Shown here: piece after piece, positions 36,486 to 46,225 of the stretch | How positions within the stretch are numbered: position 1 is the stretch's first letter | How the letters are laid out: each line of letters begins with the position of its first letter | Assembly: GCF_008704535.1 (NCBI RefSeq) | Contig: NZ_CP023701.1 | Span: forward strand, 1,426,001-1,490,000 | Reading direction: 5' to 3' | Length of the DNA: 64,000 nt | From: Streptomyces subrutilus | Lineage (GTDB): Bacteria; Actinomycetota; Actinomycetes; Streptomycetales; Streptomycetaceae | Program-made: the position numbers and the translations under genes | The notes under the pieces: generated by a model | Databases searched by the model: none | What the model was told of the DNA's origin: nothing | Seen by the model: only the letters and a program-made list of their open reading frames with translations

Positions 36486-37225
36486 GCGATCGTCCGGCCC
36501 TTGGCGAGGTCGTCGTGGTTGTCGATCTCGACCCACGAGACGTCGCCGATGGGGGCCACGTCGACCGTGAAGCCGCGGTTGACGAGCTCCTGGTAGCCGT
36601 CCTCGTAGTAGAGGTCGGGGTCGCGCTCGAAGGTGGCCTTCAGGGCGTCCGCCAGCTCCTCGGCCGCCTCGGGCTCGATGAGGGTGACGCCGATGTACTC
36701 ACCGGTCGCGGTGGCCGGATCCATCAGCTTGGTGATCTTCCGGACGCCCCGGCCCTCGGCGGTGATGACCTTCATCTCCTCGTCGGCCAGCTGCTTGACC
36801 GTGTCGAGGGCGAGGATGATCTTCCGTCCTTCGCCGCGGGCGTCGAGCAGGGTCCGCTCGACGGAGACCGGGTGCACGGTGTCGCCGTTGGCGAGGATCA
36901 CGCCCTGCTTCAGGACGTCGCGCGCGCACCACAGGGAGTAGGCGTTGTTCCACTCCTCGGCCTTGTCGTTGTCGATCAGCGTGATCTTGACGCCGTACTT
37001 GGCCTCCAGCGCCTCGCGGCGCTCGTAGACGGCCTCCTTGCGGTAGCCGACGACGACGGCGACCTCGGTGAGACCGACCTCCGCGAAGTTGCCCAGGGTC
37101 AGGTCGAGGACCGTCAGGCTCTCCTCCCGGCCTTCGGGGCCGACGGGCACGAGGGCCTTGGGCAGGGTGTCGGTGTAGGGACGCAGACGGCGTCCGGCAC
37201 CGGCAGCGAGGACAAGGCCGATCAT
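36473..37225 (-). CDS. Sugar/alcohol-phosphate nucleotidyltransferase (LicC-like)
   Basis: Activates a phosphorylated alcohol with an NTP. 250 residues. NTP-binding LAAGAGRRLRPYTDTLPKAL (residues 6-25), EEWNNAYSLWCARDVL as in LicC-type cytidylyltransferases, ILANGDTVH, and WVEIDNHDDLAKGRTI near the C terminus. CTP is the likely donor given the flanking CDP-alcohol enzymes, but the sequence does not prove it. ATG at 37225 overlaps the upstream gene's end by 4 nt. Confidence 0.88.
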   Translation of the reverse strand: MIGLVLAAGAGRRLRPYTDTLPKALVPVGPEGREESLTVLDLTLGNFAEVGLTEVAVVVGYRKEAVYERREALEAKYGVKITLIDNDKAEEWNNAYSLWCARDVLKQGVILANGDTVHPVSVERTLLDARGEGRKIILALDTVKQLADEEMKVITAEGRGVRKITKLMDPATATGEYIGVTLIEPEAAEELADALKATFERDPDLYYEDGYQELVNRGFTVDVAPIGDVSWVEIDNHDDLAKGRTIACQY

Positions 37226-39027
37226 GCTGGTTCTCCTTCGTCATGTACGGCGGGTGCTCCGGAGGAGACCCAGAATCGGATGCTCTCCACGAGCACCACG
37301 AGAGCCACGAACACGGCCGTGGCCGTGAGCGCGACGGGGAACGCCTCACGGGTGAGGACGGCGGCCAGGACCGCGGTCAACAGGACCCGGCCCTCGTGGC
37401 CGCCGATCGACCGCACCAGCCAGTGCGGGGGCGCGCCCGTGCCGCCCCGGATCCGGTACACCGTGTCGTAGTGATGGTAGGCGACCGCCGCGATCAGGCC
37501 GAATGCCGCCGGAAGGGCCCCCGGGACGTCCGCCTTGGCGGCGAGGACCAGCACCGTGGTGTATTCGGCGGCCCGGAAGACGGGCGGGACCAGCCAGTCG
37601 AGGGCTCCCTTGAGGGGGCGGGCGACGGCGGCTCCGGCGAGCAGCGCGTACACGACCGCGGCGATGACCACCTGGCGGCTGCCGAAGGGGTACGCCCAGG
37701 CCGTCCAGATCAGCGCGGCCGAGCCGATGACGGCCGCGGCGATCCCGGCGCCGGGTGCCACGCGGCCCAGGATCCGGCCCGCGAGCTCGGCCAGCGGGCC
37801 GGAGTCGGCCAGGTCGGCGAGGGCGCGGGCGGCCCGGTCGGTGCGCCGGGCGCGGCGGGTCAGGGAGCGCAGGACGCGGCCGGCGGTGGTGTAGAGGGCG
37901 CCGAAGGCGCAGCCGGCCAGGAGCGCGTAGAAGACGGTGCGGGGGGTGGTCAGCGCGGTCAGCACCGCGATCATCGCCCAGCGCTCGCCGATCGGGAGGA
38001 TGATCATGCGCCGGAGCCAGACGGTCCAGCCGACGCTGTCGAGCCGGTCGGACAGGGCGGCGGTCGGGCTGGTGTTGGCGGTGGCGTCGTGGTTGGCCTC
38101 GTTGAAGGCGAAGTCGACGACGTGCCGGCAGGTCATGAGGATCATCGAGCCGAGGGCGAGCGCCCACACGTCGTCGCCGTCGCGGGCGGCGCCCAGGGCG
38201 AGGCCCGCGTAGAAGGAGTACTCCTTCGCCCGGTCGAAGGTGGCGTCGAGCCAGGCCCCCAGCGTCGAGTACTGGAGCGAGTAGCGGGCGAGCTGCCCGT
38301 CGGTGCAGTCCAGGACGAAGGAGACGAGGAGCAGGACGCCGGCGGCGACGTAGCCCCAGCGCTCCCCGGTCGCGGCGCAGCCGGCCGCGACGAGCGCGGT
38401 GATCAGCGAGGCGGTGGTGACCTGGTTGGGGGTCAGACCGCGGCGCGCGCACCAGCGGGCGATGTAGCGCGAGTACGGGCTGACGCAGAAGGTGGTGAAG
38501 AAGCCGTCGCGGGACTTCACGGCGGTCCGCAGCCGGACGGCCTCCTCGTCGACGGCGGCGACGGCGGCGCTCGCCCCGGCGCGCTCGGCGCCGGTGGCGG
38601 GGACGGCGGCCACCAGGGTGCCCAGGTCGGGCCGGTGGACGGCGGTGCCGGCCGCTTGCAGGGCGGCGGCGAGCCGGTCGGGCCGGGCCGCGTCGTGGGT
38701 GCCGTCGGCGGTGGGGGCGCCGGCCGGTGCGGCCACGGCGGCCGCGGCCCGCTCCAGGGCGGGCCGGGCGGCGGGCTGAACGGCGAGCGCGCCGGTGACG
38801 GCGCAGGCGTCGAAGCGCGGATCGGTCAGCGCGAGGCGCAGGGCGTGCCGGTGTCCGACGAAGGCGCTGTCGACGACGGCGACCCGCTCGCCGGCGGGCA
38901 GCGCGGCGAGGGCGTGGCGCACGTCCGGTGCGGCCGGTGCCCGGCGCACCTGGAATCCGAGTGAGCGCAGCTCGCCTTCGAGCGGTGATCCGGGGACCGG
39001 CTGACCGGTGAGGATGGCGGTCGGCAG
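37222..39027 (-). CDS. CDP-alcohol phosphotransferase/DUF5941 membrane protein with probable CTG start
   Basis: 601-residue protein with three parts: a nucleotidyltransferase-like N-terminal domain without catalytic motif (about 1-150), a CDP-alcohol phosphotransferase domain with intact D-C-T-D-G-Q-L-A-R...G-A-W-L-D-A-T-F-D (about 245-275), and a C-terminal multi-spanning region (DUF5941 in related annotations). A GTG at 38949 would remove 26 residues (PTAILTGQPVPGSPLEGELR and on) that read as protein; the in-frame CTG at 39027 has AAGGAG 9 nt upstream and follows an in-frame stop closely, so CTG is preferred. First gene of the operon. Confidence 0.8.
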   Translation of the reverse strand: MPTAILTGQPVPGSPLEGELRSLGFQVRRAPAAPDVRHALAALPAGERVAVVDSAFVGHRHALRLALTDPRFDACAVTGALAVQPAARPALERAAAAVAAPAGAPTADGTHDAARPDRLAAALQAAGTAVHRPDLGTLVAAVPATGAERAGASAAVAAVDEEAVRLRTAVKSRDGFFTTFCVSPYSRYIARWCARRGLTPNQVTTASLITALVAAGCAATGERWGYVAAGVLLLVSFVLDCTDGQLARYSLQYSTLGAWLDATFDRAKEYSFYAGLALGAARDGDDVWALALGSMILMTCRHVVDFAFNEANHDATANTSPTAALSDRLDSVGWTVWLRRMIILPIGERWAMIAVLTALTTPRTVFYALLAGCAFGALYTTAGRVLRSLTRRARRTDRAARALADLADSGPLAELAGRILGRVAPGAGIAAAVIGSAALIWTAWAYPFGSRQVVIAAVVYALLAGAAVARPLKGALDWLVPPVFRAAEYTTVLVLAAKADVPGALPAAFGLIAAVAYHHYDTVYRIRGGTGAPPHWLVRSIGGHEGRVLLTAVLAAVLTREAFPVALTATAVFVALVVLVESIRFWVSSGAPAVHDEGEPA

Positions 39028-39323
39028 ACGAACTCACTCCTTGAAACGGGCGCCTCGGAGGGCGGCGGCACGTCGGCAGAGGCTATCGGATGAATGGAAG
39101 GCGGGGTTCACCGCCCGTTTACGCCCCGATCCGCACCCCGGCGCACGCCCGGGGAACGCCGGTGACCAGGGGGCACGGGGGCCGACGTTGATCATCATCG
39201 GTGATCGCGGCGGCCGATCACAAGCGGCCCGGATGCTACCGTGGACGGCGACGCGTGCGATCTCCGCACGAGCGTCCGAGCCCGATCCGGATGGATCCGA
39301 TCCGAGGGGAAAGAGGTGTGTTG

Positions 39324-39404
39324 ATGACCGTCGCAGCCGTCGTCGCCGCGTGCGCCGACCTCCGGTACGCCTCCTCTTCCTTCCGGGCATCCGGCCGGGG
39401 CTGA
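39324..39404 (+). CDS. Possible 26-residue leader ORF
   Basis: ATG with AAGAGG 7 nt upstream, reading MTVAAVVAACADLRYASSSF and six more residues; ends 49 nt before the acetyltransferase start. The surrounding 425-nt divergent region (39028-39452) holds nothing else I can name. Too short to support by coding bias. Confidence 0.25.
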   Translation: MTVAAVVAACADLRYASSSFRASGRG

Positions 39405-39452
39405 TCGCAGACCGATCGCCCGTCGGCCGCGCCCCTTTCCCAAGGGTTCACG

Positions 39453-40100
39453 TTGACCGACACCTCCCGCTCTTCCGACCGCTCCGCCGGTCCTTCCACC
39501 CATCCGTCCGACGCCTCCGGTGTGTCCGACGTCTCCTCCGCCGCCGCCCGCGAGGCGTTCCCCTGGGCGATCGCGCCGGCGACGCCCGGGGCCGGGCCGC
39601 GCTGGCCCGCGCGGCCGGAGACGGCGGGCGACATCGGGGCCGTGCGGGCCGTCAACCTCGCGGCGTTCGACACCCCTCTGGAGGCGGACCTCGTGGACGC
39701 CCTCCGTACCGACGGCGCCTGGGTGCCCGGGCTGTCGTACGTGGCCGAGGCGCCGGACGGCTCGGTCGCGGCGCACGCCCTGCTCACCGTGTGCGAGGTC
39801 GGCGGGGCGCGTGCGCTGGCGCTCGCGCCGGTGGCCGTCGATCCCGCGCTCCAGCGTTCGGGCGCGGGCAGCTCCGTCGTACGGGCGCTGCTCGCGGCCG
39901 CCCGGACGCGCGGGGAATCGCTCGTGCTGGTGCTGGGGCACCCGGAGTACTACCCGCGCTTCGGGTTCGTGCCGGCGTCGCGCTTCGGCATCCGGGCTCC
40001 CTTCGAGGTGCCGGACGGGGCGATGATGGCACTGGTCCTGGACGATTCGGTTCCGGTTCCGTCGGGCACGATCGGCTATCCGGCCCCGTTCGGCGTCTGA
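39453..40100 (+). CDS. GNAT-family N-acetyltransferase
   Basis: 215 residues. After a Ser/Pro-rich N-terminal 45 residues, the GNAT fold shows LAPVAVDPALQRSGAGSSVV (acetyl-CoA loop; the usual Q/RxxGxG/A is QRSGAG) and VLVLGHPEYYPRFGFVPASR, typical of the YhbS-like subgroup. Substrate unknown. TTG start at 39453 follows AAGGG. A terminator follows its stop. Confidence 0.88.
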   Translation: MTDTSRSSDRSAGPSTHPSDASGVSDVSSAAAREAFPWAIAPATPGAGPRWPARPETAGDIGAVRAVNLAAFDTPLEADLVDALRTDGAWVPGLSYVAEAPDGSVAAHALLTVCEVGGARALALAPVAVDPALQRSGAGSSVVRALLAAARTRGESLVLVLGHPEYYPRFGFVPASRFGIRAPFEVPDGAMMALVLDDSVPVPSGTIGYPAPFGV

Positions 40101-40111
40101 CGCACCGGTCG

Positions 40112-40154
40112 CCGTGTCCCTCCCTCCTCGCTTATCACGGAGGGAGGGGCACGG
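40112..40154 (+). terminator. Terminator of the acetyltransferase gene
   Basis: 16-bp stem with one G-U pair (40112-40127 with 40139-40154), 11-nt loop, 12 nt after the stop codon. Confidence 0.75.
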
Positions 40155-40232
40155 GTGCACGGATGTCCGAAGTGGGGACAAGCCGCTTTTGTACGGCAGA
40201 CTGAAGGCCGGAGTCCGAAGCGAAGGATGGGT

Positions 40233-40832
40233 ATGCCGACCACACCAGCCACCGCCGCGAACAGCGCGTCCAACGGCACCGGCACTCAAGAAGCGATCAT
40301 GCTCGAACTGGTCGACGAGTCCGGCAACACCATCGGCACGGCGGAGAAACTCTCCGCCCACCAGGCCCCCGGACAGTTGCACCGGGCGTTCTCCGTGTTC
40401 CTCTTCGACGAGCAGGGCCGCCTGCTGCTCCAGCAGCGCGCCCTCGGGAAGTACCACTCCCCCGGCGTCTGGTCGAACACCTGCTGCGGCCACCCCTACC
40501 CCGGTGAGTCGCCGTTCGCCGCGGCCGCCCGGCGCACGTACGAGGAGCTGGGGCTCTCCCCCTCGCTGCTCGCGGAGGCGGGGACGGTGCGCTACAACCA
40601 CCCCGATCCGGCGTCGGGTCTGGTGGAGCAGGAGTTCAACCACCTGTTCGTGGGACTGGCGCAGGCCGCCCTGCGGCCCGATCCGGAAGAGGTCGGGGAC
40701 ACGGCCTTCGTCACGGCCGAGGAGCTGGTGAAGCGGCACGCCGAAGCGCCGTTCTCCGCCTGGTTCATGACCGTGCTGGACGCGGCGCGGCCGGCCGTCC
40801 GCGAGCTGACCGGGGACGCCGCCGGCTGGTAG
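40233..40832 (+). CDS. idi: Isopentenyl-diphosphate delta-isomerase, type I
   Basis: Interconverts IPP and DMAPP, feeding prenyl-diphosphate synthesis for the nearby hopanoid genes. 199 residues with catalytic Cys in SNTCCGHPYPGE, catalytic Glu in EQEFNHLF, His ligands in QLHRAFSVFL and KYHSPGVWSN, and the Nudix helix AARRTYEELG. ATG at 40233 has AAGGA 6 nt upstream; the ATG at 40227 is less well placed. Confidence 0.96.
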   Translation: MPTTPATAANSASNGTGTQEAIMLELVDESGNTIGTAEKLSAHQAPGQLHRAFSVFLFDEQGRLLLQQRALGKYHSPGVWSNTCCGHPYPGESPFAAAARRTYEELGLSPSLLAEAGTVRYNHPDPASGLVEQEFNHLFVGLAQAALRPDPEEVGDTAFVTAEELVKRHAEAPFSAWFMTVLDAARPAVRELTGDAAGW

Positions 40833-40859
40833 CGGGCCCGGGTCCGTCGTGTGCGGGGC

Positions 40860-41348
40860 TCAGCGGGCCGGGGCGGTGAGCGGCAGCGCCGCCCAGATGA
40901 CCTTGCCGCCGGTCGAGGTGTGCTCCACGTCGCAGACCCCGCCGGCCTCCAGCGTGAGCTCACGCACCAGGAGCAGGCCCCGGCCGCCGGTCTGGCCGAA
41001 ATCGGCCTCCAGCGCCTTGGGGCGGTACGGGTGGTCGTCCTCGACGGCCACCCGTACCCATGCCCGGCCGATCGCGACCTCGACCGCCACCTCCGGCGAG
41101 AGCAGGGCGGCGTGCCGGACGGTGTTCGTCACCAGTTCGGAGACGATCAGCAGCAGGGAGTAGACCAGGTCGCGGTCGGCCGGCACTCCCTGGCGACCGA
41201 GCAGGTCGCGAACGGCCCGCCGGGCCTGCGGAACGGATTCTTCTACGGCGGGGGCGGTGAACCGCCACACGCCCTCGTACGCGAGGGGGTCGGCCGGAGC
41301 ACCCGGCGTCCCCTCCCTGGCTGGCGGGACGCTCCCGCTGACATCCAT
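40860..41348 (-). CDS. ATP-binding protein of the anti-sigma serine-kinase (SpoIIAB/RsbW-like) group
   Basis: 162 residues with one HATPase domain: SELVTNTVRHA (N box), VAVEDDHPYRP (G1-like) and GQTGGRGLLLVREL (G2). Streptomyces has many such stand-alone ATPases that act as anti-sigma or anti-anti-sigma kinases; no partner gene adjoins. ATG at 41348 follows GGGGGACGG; a longer frame from GTG 41384 is possible. Confidence 0.85.
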   Translation of the reverse strand: MDVSGSVPPAREGTPGAPADPLAYEGVWRFTAPAVEESVPQARRAVRDLLGRQGVPADRDLVYSLLLIVSELVTNTVRHAALLSPEVAVEVAIGRAWVRVAVEDDHPYRPKALEADFGQTGGRGLLLVRELTLEAGGVCDVEHTSTGGKVIWAALPLTAPAR

Positions 41349-41477
41349 CTTCCGTCCCCCGTCTTCACGCTCGATCGTCTCCACCCGTCAAGAGTGGGAC
41401 CACCCTGGTCCGGACCGGTGCGCTGACCATAAGTCAGCGGCAATCGGACACTTTCTGACCAGTGGCGCATGACGGAG

Positions 41478-42155
41478 TCAGTTGTTCGACTGTTCCTGAT
41501 CTCCTGTCCGACGCTTATCGGCCGCCTCACGGACCCCGCCCGGCGCGCCCGCCCCCGCCGGCTCCCCGTCTTCCCTGACCAAGCCCAGGATGCGCCGCGC
41601 GCCGATGCCCAGCGCCACCAGGCTCAGGCCGTCGAACAGCAGGGCGAGGGAGAAGAAGGTTCCGATCACGTAGAGGCTGTTGCCCGGCCAGTTGGACAGG
41701 ATCAGCACGCCCAGCAGCACCCCGAAGGCGCCCTGGACCAGAGCCAGCCCGAAATTGCTGCCGCGCACCACGAGCGAGCCGACCAGCCGGAACAGCCCGG
41801 CGGTGAGGAAGAGCAGCGCGGCGAACATGGTGAGCGCCTCGGCGCTCGCCTCGGGGCGCCGAAGGACGACGACCCCGGCCGCGATGTTGACCGCGGCGAC
41901 GATGACGGCGAGCCAGAAGAAGTTGCTCCTGCGCGACTGCACGGCTTGCAGCAGGCCCACCACACCGCCGATGAGCAGCAGCCAGCCGAAGAGGAACATG
42001 GAGGTCAAGGTGGCCACGTTGGTGTAGACGAGACCGACCAGACCGGCCAGGACGAGGATCACCCCGAGCACGGCCAGCAGCCCGAAGCTGCGGCCCAGTT
42101 TCCCCTTCTCGCGCCGCGGCTCCCGGTCCTTCGCCTCGGTACGGCCTGTGCCCAT
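41478..42155 (-). CDS. HdeD-family multi-spanning membrane protein
   Basis: 225 residues with six hydrophobic segments in three pairs (LLAVLGVILVLAGLVGLVY, MFLFGWLLLIGGVVGLLQAV, FFWLAVIVAAVNIAAGVVVL, and so on) and charged ends, the DUF308/HdeD architecture linked to acid resistance in enterics. Role in actinomycetes unknown. ATG at 42155 has GGAGG 9 nt upstream. Divergent from the hydratase gene. Confidence 0.85.
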   Translation of the reverse strand: MGTGRTEAKDREPRREKGKLGRSFGLLAVLGVILVLAGLVGLVYTNVATLTSMFLFGWLLLIGGVVGLLQAVQSRRSNFFWLAVIVAAVNIAAGVVVLRRPEASAEALTMFAALLFLTAGLFRLVGSLVVRGSNFGLALVQGAFGVLLGVLILSNWPGNSLYVIGTFFSLALLFDGLSLVALGIGARRILGLVREDGEPAGAGAPGGVREAADKRRTGDQEQSNN

Positions 42156-42221
42156 GGGCGTGCCACCTCCTCGCACCCCCCTGGGACGGACTCCCCCGAT
42201 CATAGGAGCGGCGGCCCGCGA

Positions 42222-42227
42222 TAGCAT
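42222..42227 (+). promoter_or_regulatory. -10 element of a leaderless hydratase mRNA
   Basis: TAGCAT ends 7 nt before the ATG at 42235; no Shine-Dalgarno lies between. Confidence 0.45.
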
Positions 42228-42234
42228 CCGGCGC

Positions 42235-43086
42235 ATGGACGCAGCCCGCCAGCCGGACCGGGGCCCGGCCCCGCGGCAGGCCCCCGACGCGGCCCTGCGG
42301 CACGCGGTCGCCGACGGGGTCGCCACCGTGGTCATCTCCCACCCCGCCAAGCGGAACGCGATGACGGCCGCCATGTGGCGGGCGCTGCCCGTCCTGCTCG
42401 CGGAGCTCGCGGCCGACCCCGCCGTACGGGTGCTCGTCCTGACCGGGGCCGGGCCGACCTTCTGCGCCGGGGCGGACATCTCCTCCCTGACCGGCCGCGA
42501 GGACCCGCAGGCGCTGGCCGTGGCCGCGGAGGAGGCCCTGGCCGCGTTCCCCAGGCCGACCCTCGCCGCGATCCGCGGTTTCTGCGTGGGCGGCGGCGGC
42601 CAGCTGGCCGCCGCGTGCGACCTGCGGTTCGCCGAGGAGGGCGCGTCGTTCGGCGTGACCCCGGCGAAGCTGGGCATCGTCTACCCGGCCTCCTCCACCC
42701 GGCGGCTGGCCTCCCTGGTCGGCCCCGCGTGGGCCAAGTACCTGCTGTTCTCGGCGGAGTTGATCGACGCGGAGCAGGCGCTGCACGCCGGTTTCCTGAA
42801 CGAACTGCTGCCGGCGGGCGGCCTGGACGAGCGGATCGCCGCGTTCGCGCGCGTGCTGGTCTCGCGCTCGCCGCTGACCCAGGCCGCGGCCAAGGAGTTC
42901 GCGGACGGGCGCACCGACCGGGACGCCTACTGGGCGGACCAGGCGGCCGGGAGCGGCGACACCGCGGAAGGCGTCGCCGCGTTCCTCCAGCGGCGCGCTC
43001 CCGCCTTCACCTGGCGGCCGGACGCGGCCCCGGCCGGATCCGGGCCGGACCACGGGTCCGCCGTCCACGGGCCTACAGCGGGCTGA
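42235..43086 (+). CDS. Enoyl-CoA hydratase/isomerase family protein
   Basis: Crotonase-fold enzyme of 283 residues acting on acyl-CoA. Oxyanion-hole segments HPAKRNAMTAAMW (about 36-48), FCAGADIS and GFCVGGGGQLAAACDLRFAE. The two Glu residues of true hydratases are not both obvious, so the exact reaction is open. ATG at 42235; probably leaderless. Its 3' end overlaps the convergent DJ-1-like gene by 14 nt. Confidence 0.9.
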   Translation: MDAARQPDRGPAPRQAPDAALRHAVADGVATVVISHPAKRNAMTAAMWRALPVLLAELAADPAVRVLVLTGAGPTFCAGADISSLTGREDPQALAVAAEEALAAFPRPTLAAIRGFCVGGGGQLAAACDLRFAEEGASFGVTPAKLGIVYPASSTRRLASLVGPAWAKYLLFSAELIDAEQALHAGFLNELLPAGGLDERIAAFARVLVSRSPLTQAAAKEFADGRTDRDAYWADQAAGSGDTAEGVAAFLQRRAPAFTWRPDAAPAGSGPDHGSAVHGPTAG

Positions 43087-43699
43087 CCGCGCGCAGCCGT
43101 GCGACGAGCTCGGCCGGGGCCTTGTCGGGGGAGCCGGCGTCGTAGGGCGGCTGCGGGTCGTACTCGGTCATCAGCTGGACCGTGCGGGCGACGTCGTCGC
43201 CGGCGATCCGGCCGAGCAGCGCCAGACCCATGTCGATCCCGGCGGACACTCCGGCGGCGGTGACGTACTTGCCGTCGAACACCACCCGCTCCCCCGTGGG
43301 CTCGGCGCCGTACCGCGGCAGCCGGTCCAGGAAGAGCCAGTGGCCGGCGGCCCGGCGACCGTCGAGCAGTCCGGCGGCGGCGAGCAGCAGCGAGCCGGTG
43401 CACACGGAGGTGGTCCAGGCGGTCGTCGCGTCGACGGCCCGCAGCCAGTCCAGGACCGCCGGGTTCTCCGTCTCCGCCTCGGGGAACGGACCGCCGGGCA
43501 CGATCACGATGTCGGGCCGCAGCACCTCGCCGAGGCCCTTCTCGGCGACCAGCGACAGCTGCCCGCTGTCGTTGCGCACCGGGCCGGGGCGCTCGGCGAC
43601 GAACACGGTCCGCGCGCCGGGGAGCCGGCCGAGGGTGTCGAAGGGGCCCACGGCGTCGAGGGCGGTGAAACGGTCGTAGAGCAGTACGGCGATCTGCAT
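43073..43699 (-). CDS. DJ-1/PfpI family protein
   Basis: 208 residues, class-I glutamine-amidotransferase-like fold. Cys elbow TTSVCTGSLLLAAAGLLDGR with the nucleophile Cys at about residue 97, preceded by IVIVPGGPFPEAE (Glu) and followed by GHW. Related to isonitrile hydratase (InhA) and to the sensor half of GlxA regulators. ATG at 43699 follows CGGAGGAG. Directly downstream of a GlxA-type regulator in the same direction. Confidence 0.88.
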   Translation of the reverse strand: MQIAVLLYDRFTALDAVGPFDTLGRLPGARTVFVAERPGPVRNDSGQLSLVAEKGLGEVLRPDIVIVPGGPFPEAETENPAVLDWLRAVDATTAWTTSVCTGSLLLAAAGLLDGRRAAGHWLFLDRLPRYGAEPTGERVVFDGKYVTAAGVSAGIDMGLALLGRIAGDDVARTVQLMTEYDPQPPYDAGSPDKAPAELVARLRAVSPL

Positions 43700-43758
43700 G
43701 GCTCCTCCGGAGCGTCGGGCGGTGTCCTCCCGCGCCCGGTGGGCGGGGGCCGTGCTGG

Positions 43759-44778
43759 TCATGCGGGGCGCTCGTGCTCGTACGGGGCCGGCGCGGGCCG
43801 GTCCGCGGCGCACGGGCGGACCGGGGAGCCGAAGCGCCGGCGGTACTCCGCCGGAGGCTGGCCCAGGGCCTTCACGAAGGCCCGGCGCAGCGCCTCCGGT
43901 GTTCCGTAGCCGCAGGTACGGGCGATCTGCGCGATGCCCTCGCCGGTGTCCTCCAGGAGCCGCCGCGCGTGTTCCACGCGCACCCGCTCCACGTACCGCC
44001 CCGGAGTCACCCCCGTCTCCGCGCGGAAGGCCCGGGCGAAGTGCCGCGGCGAGAGGCGGGCCCGCGCCGCGAGCGCCTCCACGCCCAGGTCGCCGCCCGG
44101 GTTCTCGGTGATCCACTGCTGCACGTCGCGCAGCGGCTCCCGCCGTGCGGTCTGCGCCGCGAGCTGCGCGCTGAACTGGGCCTGATTGCCGGGCCGGCGC
44201 AGGAACACCACCAGGTGCCGGGCGATGACCAGCGCCACGTCCCGTCCGTGGTCCTCCTCCACGAGGGCGAGGGCCAGGTCGATGCCGGCCGTGACCCCGG
44301 CCGAGGTCGCCACCGGGCCGTCCCGTACGTAGATGGGGTCCGGCTCCACCGACACCCGCGGGTAGTCCCGTGCCATGGCCTCGCAGGCGGACCAGTGCGT
44401 CGTCGCCCGGCGCCCGTCCAGCAGCCCGGCCTCCGCCAGCAGCAGCCCTCCCGTGCACACGGACACCAGCCGCTCCGCGCCGCTCCCGCGGGCGCGCAGC
44501 CAGTCGGTGATCCGCGGCTCGAAGTCGGCCGTGAAGCGGCCGCCCGGCACCAGCAGCGTGGTCCCGGGACCGGGCCTGGCGGCCTCCAGCGCGCCGTCCG
44601 GCAGCAGCGCGAGCCCGCTCGACGTGCGGACGGGCCCGCCGCCCGGCGACACGGTCCGGATCGCGTAGCCTGTCCGGCCGGGACAGCGGTCCACCGCGGC
44701 GAACACCTCGACCGGACCGGTGACGTCCAGGCTCTGCACCCCGTCGTAGAGGACGACGAGCACGTTTCGCACCGACAT
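43759..44778 (-). CDS. GlxA-family regulator (DJ-1/PfpI domain plus AraC HTH)
   Basis: 339 residues. N-terminal PfpI-like domain (1-190: VVLYDGVQSLDVTGPVEVFA, LLVPGG, SVCTGGLLLAEAGLLDGRRA) and C-terminal AraC HTH (about 215-320: ARARLSPRHFARAFRAETGV then IAQIARTCGYGTPEALRRAF). 59 nt upstream of the DJ-1-like gene and probably its activator. ATG at 44778. Confidence 0.92.
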   Translation of the reverse strand: MSVRNVLVVLYDGVQSLDVTGPVEVFAAVDRCPGRTGYAIRTVSPGGGPVRTSSGLALLPDGALEAARPGPGTTLLVPGGRFTADFEPRITDWLRARGSGAERLVSVCTGGLLLAEAGLLDGRRATTHWSACEAMARDYPRVSVEPDPIYVRDGPVATSAGVTAGIDLALALVEEDHGRDVALVIARHLVVFLRRPGNQAQFSAQLAAQTARREPLRDVQQWITENPGGDLGVEALAARARLSPRHFARAFRAETGVTPGRYVERVRVEHARRLLEDTGEGIAQIARTCGYGTPEALRRAFVKALGQPPAEYRRRFGSPVRPCAADRPAPAPYEHERPA

Positions 44779-44911
44779 GGCCCCATGGTGTGACGGCGGG
44801 GCGCGCGGCCGCAATGACGCGCTTCCCACCGATCCGGCCATCGGGCGGGCCCCTGGGGCCCGTCGGCCGGCCCGTCCTCCCGTCCCTCCGTCCCCCGATC
44901 CGGAGCCCGCG

Positions 44912-46174
<1,263 letters not shown>

Positions 46175-46210
46175 GCCGTCGGTGCCGTCCGGGCCGTCTC
46201 GGGGCACGGA

Positions 46211-46216
46211 TAGGAT
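46211..46216 (+). promoter_or_regulatory. -10 element of a leaderless ABC-F mRNA
   Basis: TAGGAT ends 9 nt before the ATG at 46226; no clear Shine-Dalgarno. Confidence 0.45.
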
Positions 46217-46225
46217 CGGCAGATC

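Noticed and set aside
39034..39390. 118-codon minus-strand ORF in the region upstream of the DUF5941 gene
   Set aside because: Arg-rich N terminus, no ribosome-binding site and no protein-like text; overlaps the expected promoter region.
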